From positions 60,790,390 through 60,854,389 of the forward strand of contig JAVGWX010000013.1 in NCBI GenBank assembly GCA_036924085.1: a stretch of 64,000 bases of DNA. Direction: 5' to 3'. The first letter of the stretch is position 1; each line of letters starts with the position of its first letter. The notes under the pieces were generated by a model. That model was not told where the DNA came from. It did no database searches and saw nothing but the letters and a program-made list of their open reading frames with translations. Shown here one piece after another: positions 42,201-54,200 of this stretch. This DNA is from Ariolimax columbianus. Lineage: Eukaryota; Mollusca; Gastropoda; Stylommatophora; Arionidae. The position numbers and the translations under genes were made by a program.

Positions 42201-45200
42201 AGAACGTGTGAACAAAACATGTCTGTTTTTACCTTATAGACTGTATTGTAATTATCTATTGCAAGTACCCAGCTGCAGATACACTTGCAGGCTAATGATA
42301 CTTTGCCTACAGACTCTGGGTTGAAGTTTGGATTTTTTGTATATTTCTTGAGTTTGATGTAGACCTGGAAAATAGTGATGGACACAATCAGAAATGAATG
42401 TATACTGCAATTAAGAAATTAGTCATCAACATTTTTCCAGTAGGAGTATGGGACCAGTTGGTCTGCTTGAAGTAAAAATAGTTTCCCACTGCAAGCGAAG
42501 ATGGTGGCAGCATCACACAAGTTGTGTGTCTAGGGGTGTGGCATGCGCTGTACTTGAATTTGAGTGAGGAATAGTTGTGCTGGTCATCAACCTCACTCTC
42601 TCATCCTGAGCTACCTTGGTCCGGTGGCAAGACATAGTCAAGACAACTGGAGATAGCATAGGATGCAGCTTTTACTTCAGGGTTTGGGAAGGAAGACTAA
42701 TGTCTGGTCATACATACACCTCTCTTTTTATGGCAGTCTGGCTAACAAGGTGAGGGGACGTGATCCTCATAGTAGTGAGCAATATGCAGATGAAGCCAAG
42801 CATAGCGCAACCACCTGGAGGACCCCGGTTCACCTTCATCAGTTTACTTGGGATGTCAGGAAAGGTGCAACAAACTGCCACTAAACATCTTTTTTAGGAC
42901 ACACAATGGGTAAATCTACCTATTGGGGGCATTTCTTCAACAAAAAACGACCTCAGGGCTTTCTCCTGAAGTCTTTCCCATGAACAGATAACCGACAAGA
43001 CAGCAAGTCTGTGCCAAAGCATGTCTGTGCTATTTTATTGATGGCTTTAGTAACATTAGTTTGGGCCTGAAGATACTATTCAGTGAATGAGATGACAGAA
43101 ACTCATGGCTGGATGATTCCATCATGGTCAGTGATCCAGAGCTGACCAAGACCCTATTCCGCCTCTAAGCAACGGCCCTGAATTCAGGTTGCCCTAATGT
43201 AGTATGGCTAAGAGAATAGAGATCGCACTGAGAAACCAAACTTGGTACCCACAAAAAATCAGCAAAATCGGATGTGTTGGACAGAAAGGCGCAGATATCA
43301 CAGCTTCAATGTAAATTATGACACAACATTCTTTTCAGTACGAACACAAAAGAAGAAGAATCAAATGCAGGACAAGCCAAGTGGATTGGCTAAGGGTGTC
43401 TATAGCTATTAAACTGCAGGAACCATCAGCATAGTATAACTCCCCTTACGTTGAAAGAGATCAAGCATCATTAGATCTGACTCAGTGTGCAGTAATATCA
43501 GTGCCTATTAGGTAGATAGCTAGACAGCTTAGGCAACAAAGACTTGTCACGCTAACTGTCCATGATCGCAATGAATGGCTGCAACTCTGTGTCTTCATGC
43601 AGTGAGGATGATGTCATTATGAATTGAGTCAGGAGTTGTGGGGACAGCCATAAGGGCGGAACTATGATAGAGAGAGCCATTTGTCATCCTTCAGTCTAAG
43701 ACCTGCATTAAGAGCTGATGGAAAAGGATGTTTAGGCAAGCCCCATGCCTAAATACGGTCAGACAGCTACAGTTTGGCAGGGTGAATAAGCTGTTCAGGC
43801 CTGTCTATCGGGGGATTTGGTAGTTTGAGACCTAGTCGTATCAGTCAATTGCAACAATGCATCTCAGGCAGAGCATGGGGAAGACTCTAATGTGCTTATG
43901 ATTCTTTTGCAGAATAGTTCAAGTTTGGGACTGACACAAGTTCTATACTTACTATCTTAACTAAACTGAATTTGAGCTTACTTTGTCTGGTTGTCTGTTC
44001 TTGTCATAGTTGAGTAATAGCTTCAGGAACTGTGGATCACCCAGGAACAACTTGCCTGTTGCCCAGTCTGTCTTCTTTTGAAAGAGCACACACACAGCAG
44101 CAACCACAGTAGCCACTAACTGAGGTGGGTTTGTATACACTCTTAAACAAACAAAGAAACGAAATAATGTTTACAGGAAATGACACTTAATAGTCCCACA
44201 CTAGAGATTTTTAATAAAATTCATTTTCTTTGTGTTGACGATAAGGTCAAAGTTAGTGCATAGAATTGAAAACTCATCCATGTCCAGCTCTAAGCATGTG
44301 TTAATGATGTAGTCATCAGCAAAGAGGTGATCTAAGGTGGTTGCTTTTTTCACCTTTGTGAGGGACTTTAGGTACCTCAGATTGAACAGCTGCACATCCA
44401 CCTTGTATCTGATATACATGTCAGTGTTACAACAATGTATATCATCAGAAAGCATGGCAGTAAATACCAAGAGGGCATAGCTACAAATTAACTAAAGAGA
44501 GGTTCAGATGAGATATTAGGAAATATTTTTTAGTCAGAGAATGCATTGCCACAGGAAGTAGCGGAGGCAAGGACAATTAATGCATTTAAAAATACATTTG
44601 ATTTGCATAGCTTTTAGAGCAAGGAAATGTAAATGAAACTGGTTGTATACAGACTCTGCAGTCTTCTAAACCAGTGTAAAGACGTTAAGTTAAGTTAAGT
44701 TAAGTCAATGAAACTGCTTGTATACAGATACCGCAGTCTTCTAAACCAGTACAAAGACGTTAAGTTAAGTTATGATAAAGTATGTTGGGGCCAGCACACA
44801 GCCCTGTTTCTTCATCGATGTTGCTTCCTGAGAGCTGTTTGATCTCAACAGCCTGGCATACAGCATCACACAACGTGCTCACATTGCTGAGAGGAGAATC
44901 ATTACTGAGGTGCAGAAACAGCGAGCTGTACGAAAGGGCAGAAGGCAAGACAGCACAATTACTAGCGCTGTCTATGGGTGGCCCAGGTGCGGTAGAGTTT
45001 TGTCATGCTCAGATAAGCCTGCACATTCATAGGCAATCATTTCTGAATGTACATGCCTGGCACTGTCATAACTTTCGCTTGTGATGTGCAACTGTTCATA
45101 TTATTATCATTATTATTATCAAAAGGCACAGATATCCCAGCGTCCTTTACAAAACAAACACAGAAGAAGAGGAAGACAAAGAAAAATAAGAAAAAGAAGA

Positions 45201-48200
45201 AGAAGAAGAAGAAAGACGACAGAGCAACAGTAATGATAACGATGATGATGGAGGAGGAAGGGGTAGTAGGAGAAGGAGGAGGAGAAAGAAGAGGTGTTGG
45301 AGAAAAAGAAAGAGAAGAAGAAAATTAATCAACATCGACAATTGAAAAGAAACCAACCTAAGCTCAGATATAGATGCTTTGTCCAGTGTTTCCAAGGAAG
45401 AAATGGCATCTTGAAGCACTGGTAGTACTGACGTTAGGTCCGATTCACATTCCTAAATTCAATAAAAATATTTGTGTCAGCTTCTGTAAGATCAACAATA
45501 TAAGGCACTAGAGTTTTAACTTAACTTAACGTCCTTATATATATAACAGACCCAGCCGTAAATGGGTATCAGTTCAGTCCGGGAAGTAAAGCGGCGAGGG
45601 AGAGGAGATGGCTACCGCCCTCATATAGCTGAGCCTTTGAAATGTAAGATCGCTAACACCACACACCCCTACAGCAGTAATGCTATGGGTTACTTTACTT
45701 TACTTTTTACTGGTTTAGAAGACTCTACAGAGTCTGTACACAGCCAGTGTTTTGTAGCTTGGTTTTTACCGATGTGCGAGTTCATCTTAATAAACTCAAA
45801 CACTAAACTAAGTAAACCCGCAGCCAGTTAGGAGCCATCTATAGCTGCTCTTAACAAACCACCTGGGGGAAGGTACAGATAACTTAGTATAACAATTTAT
45901 TGTGCTTTATTTGAGAATATTGTTCATGGCAAGATTACAATGCACCATTTGGTTGTGGTGTTTAAGTTCTAGAGATGGTTCTTATGATAAAGACAGTTTA
46001 TTGCCTGTTCAATTATACAGAAACACACAATATCTTACTACCTCCCCTATTCAGCAAACTCGGTGTGATGAAGGCGTGGTCTTGTGGTAAAGTGGCACGG
46101 CTCCCAATCTGTAGATGCTGGGTTCGCTCCCCAATCACAGCACCGACCATTACCCCGGGGAAGCAAACCCATAGAATATGCAGGGGGAAGCAGACCATTA
46201 CATAAAATGTGTACAGAAGTCAGATGCACTGGGCCGACATCGCAAAACAAAAACAAAGGGCAACGCTTACCATCTTGTGAATAAAGAAATAAGGCGAGCG
46301 CCAAAAACAAACAAAAAAACTGTGATGAAAAACTTTGGTTATGATGACAGAGAGAAAGAGAGAGAGAGAGAAAGAAATGCTACATCAATTAATTTTATAA
46401 CATTAATTTACAAGGCTGTCTCACATGTTGGTATCCAGGCCTTTGACCACAAGGATTTGCGTTCAAATCCTCGGTAAGGCACAGATTTATTTTTCTATGC
46501 GAGGCAAAATCAAAACCAAGTCTGTACAGTGCATGCTGACTGCCTGACCAGGCAGCCTTTATTCCTCAGCCCCAGAAATCCTCCCAGTAGACCTCAGTGA
46601 CAGAAATAAACACCTCAGTGATAGGAATAGACACCTCAGCAATAGGAGTAGACACCTCAGCAATAGGAATAAACACCTCAGTGACAGGAATAGCCTCTAC
46701 ACCTCATGGTAGAAGAGGAGCAACTAAGTAAGTAGGTGATAGGAATAGACACCTCAGTGATAGGAATAGACACCTCAGTGATAAGAATAGACACCTCAGT
46801 GATAGAAATAGACACCTCAGTGACAGGAATAGACACCTCGGTGATATGAATAGACACTTCAGAGATATGAATAGATACCTCAGTGATAAGAATAGACACC
46901 CAACGACAGGAATAGACACCCAGCGACAGGAATAGACACCCAGCGACAGGAATAGACACCCAGCGACAGGAATAGACACCCAACGACAGGAATAGACACC
47001 CAGCGACAGGAATAGACACCCGACGACAGGAATAGACACCCGACGACAGGAATAGACACCCAACGACAGGAATAGACACCCAGAGACAGGAATAGACACC
47101 CAGCGACAGGAATAGACACCCAGCGACAGGAATAGACACCCAACGACAGGAATAGACACCCAGCGACAGGAATAGACACCCGACGACAGGAATAGACACC
47201 CGACGACAGGAATAGACACCCAACGACAGGAATAGACACCCAGAGACAGGAATAGACACCCATCAACAGGAATAGACACCCAACGACAGGAATAGACACC
47301 CAGAGACAGGAATAGACACCCAACGACAGGAATAGACACCCAGAGACAGGAATAGACACCCAACGACAGGAATAGACACCCAATGACAGGAATAGACACC
47401 CAACGACAGGAATAGACACCCAACGACAGGAATAGACACCCAACGACAGGAATAGACACCCAACGACAGGAATAGACACCCGGTGACAGGAATAGACACC
47501 CGGTGACAGGAATAGACACCCGGTGACAAGAATAGACACCCAGCGACAGGAATAGACCCGTCTTAATGCCCGGGTGCAGGTACAAGCTCTAGTGTGAGTT
47601 GATGAAGCTGGAAAGAGAATTTCCTGCTCAGTGGTCTAGGCTCGAGCTGCTTATTACTTGACTGCGTTGAGACAAGTGCCACAAGGATGGTTAACTGATG
47701 TGTGAGTCCATCTTAATAGACTGAAATACTATAGCATAATAGACCCACAGCCTGTTAAGTGTTATCTATGCTGCTCTTATCAAACCACCTTACCATGGCC
47801 GGTGTTATGCCATGTGAAAGAGTTAATCGCCTCTTATGACATGTTCTCTGTGGGCCAGTGGTGCTATTCTTGCCTTTGCCATACACAAAGACCCCCAACA
47901 GACCACTTCGGTCATCTCTGTGACAGCCATAGACATCATATCAATAGGAATAGACACCTCGGCGACAGAAATAGTCACCTCAATGACAGGAATAGACACC
48001 TCAGTGACAGGTTTAGGTTGAAAGATGTGTTAATGACACTTCAATAGGAACAAAAACTCGTACATCAGCATATTCCTGCACAATCTGAGTCTCCCTTGCC
48101 ATGATGTTCTCTTCCTGAGACACAATGCTCTCTACTTCCTTCACCGCCTGCTGGTCCTCCTCTAACTGCTTCAGCAACTCCTCCGTCTCCTGAGGAGTGA

Positions 48201-51200
48201 AAGCAAAATGCGTGAGCTAATAATATAGGCTGATAGTAATTTCTACAATACTGGCAGATCTGGCTACAGAGATAGAGGGAAGCCATGAGGTAGGTGGACA
48301 TTAAAGTGATTGTGCAATGACATGGACTCACAATGACCGATGCAACACACTTGTCGCAAGACAGAGGATTGAATCTCCCCATGTCGCGCAATGGCTTAAG
48401 TGGAAAGAAAACTAACTAACTACATAATACAGTGGATTCCTACTTTATAATGGTAATCTTCACCAACCCAGGCAGTACCCTCACCAGAGCAGCTAATATT
48501 GATTCTGAGATCAATAACAGGATTCCCGAGACAAGTGTTGCATTTGGAATGGACAAGGATTAAGAATCGCCACCAAGTTAAAAGTATATCATGCTGTAGT
48601 ACTAATCACTCTTTTGTATGCCTTACAAAATACGGACAGAGTAAAGCAGACATTAGATGCAACTCCCTCCTTTCCATATGGGCTGTCTCCGCAGGCTATT
48701 CAGAATTAGCTGTTGCAGGACAAATTACCTGCCTCTGAAATCAAACATGTTAGACATCCATATGTTTTTTAGGGGGAACAGATACAGTAGACTGGACATA
48801 TCCACATGTCCGACAGGTGCATTCTGAAGCAGCTGTGGTACAGTGAGCTAAGAACAGGCAGTTGCTGATAGGGGATGGGAGGTAGGGTGGGGTGGGGAGT
48901 GTGTTGTGGGGAAAGGGGGGGGGGGGGGCGTAACAGAAGAAACGTTATAAGGACTCTTTTAAAATGTATCTGAAAAATGTATACATCAATGTCATCATCT
49001 TGTGAGATGCTTGCAAAGAACCATCCTGTCTGGTGTGTGCGCGAACATAACACAAGGTTCTCAGTTCAGTGAGTGGATTTTCATTGCAAATGCTCAAAGA
49101 AAGGAAGCTGCTGAAATAATAGAACTCACAACAACCCTATGGATGACTTCTTGCATGCGTACGCTAGATGGAAGAGATTGCAGAACCTGGTGCAGTGAGA
49201 AAGAGAACCACTTAAACAATTTATAAATAAAAATGTTCACGATTGCGATGCTGTCGTATATACCGATGGAAGAGGAGTAAGACTAACATCTGGTCAAGCA
49301 AAATATACTGATCAGACATGTTAGGGCAGGCAAAATATACTGGCCAAGACCCTCACCTCGGCTTCCTAGTAGCTTTCCCTGGAAACTGACTGTTTTCATG
49401 GCAGCCTGGCTAACAAGGTGAGGGATCGACGTGATCCCTATAGTAGTGAGCAACACGCAGATGAAGCCAAGCATAGCACAACCGCCTGGAGGACCACCTT
49501 CTTCGGCATTCTTGGAATGTGAGGAAAGCTACTGCAACCTGTCACTTAACGTCCTTTTCAGGGCGTACAAAAGAATTAACATACTCATTGTGGGCATTCG
49601 AAACAACAACAACATACCAATGGATCTGAGCTACGAAAGTCAGTAGGGGCTTCTCTGCTAGAGTGAGAGGCAGGGTTGTTGCTGAGAGAAGAGGTGCATA
49701 TATTGACAATAACCTCCAGCATCAGAATGGAGTTCAAGACTGTGACTTTGGCTCTGAGGTGGTTATCTGGAACATTTTTGATGAGAGCCATAATCGTCTC
49801 TGACTCCCAATCCTGGACAAAGAGGCCCCAAACCTCTGGGAGCTTATGTGGATCTACTTTCCTAGCAATGCTAGGGTTTGTGGAAATGAAAGAGCTGACA
49901 TCCTGGCCTTGGGGCATCTGCAGTGGGGACATTGGCAATGAAACAATGTGACATATTAAAGTTAATCATCAACTGCGGGGGCCGGCGTGGCCTAGTGGTT
50001 AAGTGGCACGGCTCACAACCAGAAGGTGCTGGGTTCGATCCCCATCACAGCACCGGCCGTTACCCCAGGGAAGCAAACCCTTAGAAAATGCAGGAGGAAG
50101 CAGACCCTTACATAAAATGCATGCTGAAGTCGGATGCACTGGGCCGACAGGCGCAAAATAAAAACCACAGTGCAACGCACACCGCCTTGGGGATAAGAAA
50201 AATAAGGCGAACGCAAAAAAAAAAAAAAAAAATCATCAACTGCCATTTGGATGAAGACAATGCAGCCGATAATTTAGCAAGGCAGATTGCAAGATCATGA
50301 AATTACAAGCGAGTCCAGCAGAGAGAACAGAGGAGTGTTTACAATCAGGAAGCAACAGGAACCATCAATATCTATTCTCTTAATCATTTGCTGAGAGGGA
50401 CTGAGTACCTATGAGTCTGCCCAAAGTTCAATGAGGTCAATTTTTAACATACCAGAGCAGAACAATGTCTCACGTGTGCCAGAGTCTGGCATGCTGAGAT
50501 ATGACTCTTCAGTCATGCGAGATCACTTCTAGAAGCACAAGTCTGATACTGCTGCCATCTTCACTTGTGATGGCAACTATTATTATTGATAATCTATTCT
50601 TGGAAGTGCATTCTCTAGTGCAAATATATCTTCTTCTTCTTCTGTTTTGTGTTCAGAATCCTTTGGTCATGCTATATGTGTAGGTAGTCTGTTGTTTCAC
50701 CATATTAGACTACCGCATGACCATATCCTGTTGATGCATGTGTACCTTGATTTTTCCCAGTTTCCACGTCATGGCTGAACCACTCCATCTTCGGCAGGAT
50801 GGGTTGAATTTTATGTTTTGGGTTGTCTCTCATAGCCTTTCCACCTCCCAATGGTAGTTAGTTGTCCATCGCAAACGATGATGGCAAAATCTTCAGACAG
50901 TTTTGTCTTGATGATGTAACTTGCGCTGTATTTTGATTATAATGAGGCAAATACTGGACTGGCCATCAACTTCACTCTCTGGTCCCAAGCTACCTTGGAT
51001 CAGTAGCAAGATATATGAGTAAGTCAAGATGACTGGAGGTAACTTAGGATGCAGGCACTCTGGTCCCACCTCCCTTGCGACCAGGGGTTGCTTCAAACTT
51101 GCGGGATTCGATCACCCTCTGCTTCTGTTCATTGCTTTGAAATGAAAGTGCCTTACCTCTCTCTACCACAGTGACCCAATGCCACCTGCCGATGGTACCT

Positions 51201-54200
51201 GTAAGGCAGTAGGTTGATTTGTTTACCGTGGTGTCCTTTCCGTGGCTAGAGCTTATAGTGGCTCTTACCCGTTTGATGTACCTATCACAGGACAGGTGGC
51301 ATAGAGCATTTCAGTGGAGACAGCAGTGCCATCTGTTGTCCCGCCCCATCCAGCTGGAATACACCTCTGTTTTGTTGACGACTGCTTATTCGTCCAGTTA
51401 TTCAAACTGGCTTATTTTGTAGCTGACGTTCAATTGAGCTATATTTGTGCATGCACCTGGATGAGGTTTTTGAAAATACAAATTTGCGGTACATGAAGAG
51501 ATGACATCTGAGGAGTTTACATTGCAAGCAAGTGATATTTTAATCTCAACAGCAAATAAAATGATTACCAGGATGTCGCACAAGAATCAGAGCTATATAT
51601 CAGATGAAACACTGAAACTAAATGAAGAAATGAAACAATTAAAACAAATACGAAGTCAGGGGACCATCACAGCATATAAAAACTGCGCAAGAAACGTTAG
51701 AAGAGAAGTAAGAAAAGATAAAAGAAGATAGATAGTGGACACTTGTAAGGACATAGAAAATCTACAGCAACAAGGCAGGGAGAGAAATGCCTTTAAGACG
51801 ATAAGAACACAGACAAGGGAATTCCGTCCAGTTCCACATGTCATCAATGACAAAGAGGATAAATCAATAAACAGAAACCAAAGACATACTGAATGGATGG
51901 AGAGAGTACTGCAGAACCATGTATGAAGATAGCACAAAGTGCTCAGTTACAATCCTACCAAAAGATGAGAAAGAACCTGAACCAACATTGGAGGAAATAT
52001 GCTCAGCAATCAAAAGCCTGAAAAATGGAAAGTCCCCAGGATGTGATGATATCCAAGCAGAGCTAATACAAGCAGGAGGGGAGGCAAGTGCTCGAGTTTA
52101 TCACAAGCTGTGTAAACAGAACCACACCGCGTAGAGTGACCAGAAGCATGGAAGATATCAATTTATATTCCCCTCCCCAAAAAAAGGTAATCATCAGCTG
52201 TGCTTAAACTACCGAACTATCGCGCTAATCAGCCACACTAGCACGATACTCTTGCGGATCCAATTAAGAAGGATAGAGAAAAGGTTTGAACATGAAATTC
52301 ACGAAATCCAAGCAGGGTTTAGGACCGACAGAGGGACCAAGGACCACATATTCAATATGAGGAACATCTACAAAAAATGTAGAGAGTTTAATGTAGACAT
52401 GTACACATATTTCATTGATTACATCAAGGCCTTCGATACGGTAAAACATCAAAATCTGTAAAACATCAAGAAGGAAATGGGGTTTCCTGTGCACATTATC
52501 CATCTCATTGAAACATTATACCAAGATCAATGAGCCGCTGTCCGAGTATCTGGGAAAATAACAGATTGGTTCGCAGTACAAAAGGGAGTAAGACAGGGAT
52601 GTATCCTCTCACCTTATTTCTCACCAACATATATCAGGTTAGGTTAGGTCATCCCGTAACCAGTGAGGTCGTTGAGGCACACATGAAGACATCCTCACAA
52701 TCTCATGCCACCCTTCTCTGTCAGCAGCCGCTGCCTCTTCTGACCGGAGATTGGTTCATTCTTTTATGTTGTCCTCCCACCTCTTTTTGGGCCGACCTCT
52801 TCGTCATCTTCCTTGCACCTTTCTGCGGAGGATCATATTTGCAAGACCATTTGATCTCGATATGTGACCATACCAAGCGAGTTTCCTTCTTTTAACAGTT
52901 GCCAAGAGGTCTTCAAAAGGCCCTAATGCTGTTGTAATTCTATTTCGCATTTCCTCATTTGTAACTCGATGTGACGTTTAAAAGTCTTCAGAAACAACAT
53001 CTCCAAGGCCTGTATCCTTTGCTGAAGGTCAGCTGTAATTGTCCATGTCTCACAAGCATAGAGAAATATTGACAGGACCAGTGTACGCATTAATCTGATT
53101 ATCATGCATAGTGCTAACATAAATGCGGAATATATAATGAGAAAATGTGCTTATGGCTGTAAATCATGAACGATTACCAAAACTTCTAGACACAAAATCG
53201 AATCCTTCAAGACAAAATGTTACAGAAAGATCCTCAGAATACCCTGGACAGAGATTGAGACAAATGTAGACATTCGACAAGAGTTGAGCATAGAGGAGAA
53301 CTGGTTTATCAATTCCATTTTTGTCAGAAAATGCAACTACTTTGGTCACATCAAGAAATACAACGGTCTTGAGAGATCAGTGATCAAAGGTATGGTGCCA
53401 GGCAAAAGAGGCAAAGGTAGTCCAAGAAGACGATGGCACCAAGATATCCAGGAATGCCTAGGTATGACTGTGGCAGAGGCTGGAGTTTTGGCAAGGGAAA
53501 GACTTTCTTTCAGATAGACTGTGATAGGATCGACTTTCTATAAAGGACATGCTACATGATGATGCGCTCTCTTACCTTAGCCTTAGCAATAATCACAGGG
53601 CCTAGGGACACCAACTCCTCCTGCATGACACCAACCATTGAATAAGCATTTGAGAGTGATGACAAACCATTCTGAAGACGATTCCTGTTTCAGAATTCAA
53701 ATCAGTAAATTCTTTCATTTCTAACTATTGTCCTCACATTTTTGTGAACTTAAAGGTAGAAAACCCCTCTGGGACCCTAAAATTGAAAATCTTGCATTTA
53801 GGTTAATTTTAACCACATAGGTGGACACTAGGGAGTTGAAAATTATTACTTGTGAATAAATTTTAACATTGTATGCAAATTAGTTTCCAATATAGACGCC
53901 CCGATACTAAAAATAGCTTATATTTTTTAAACATAATAACTCATCAACCAATTCATTGTTAACCTTCATATTTACAGCCCATATTCATTATTGTCATTTC
54001 TAAATTGAACAGTTTTTTTGTGTGCGAATTTTTAAAATTAAGTATTCAGAAAACGCAAAATTTGCCTAAATATATATTCTTAAAAGCTAACAAAATAAGG
54101 TTACATTCATTGTACTTCATTTGTTCTACGTCATAATCTGTGTAATATGACTAGGAATGTCCATGCTAAATTTCATGCATATAAAATATATGTCAGGATA

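Larger units (their letters stand above)
48990..50480 (+). mobile_element. LINE RNase H region with two nested elements
   Basis: Left piece to 49270: [17 protein letters not shown] (RNase H YTDG). Middle 49612-49976: [45 protein letters not shown] and [13 protein letters not shown] ('SDSQS', 'GNE-AD-LA'). Right 50231-50480: [20 protein letters not shown] and degenerate tail. Stops throughout. Confidence 0.82.

Noticed and set aside
45047..45328. Lysine/glutamate-rich ORF
   Set aside because: GAA/GGA low-complexity tract without domain or partner exon.
46704..47585. 293-codon minus-strand ORF (and overlapping 219 and 193 codon ORFs)
   Set aside because: Entirely 20/21 bp tandem units; all three frames stay open only because the unit lacks stops. 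No start context, no domain.
49977..50060. tRNA gene (also heads at 14480, 18030, 34730, 63200)
   Set aside because: A and B boxes are present but acceptor stems do not pair; each is the head of a repeated SINE.
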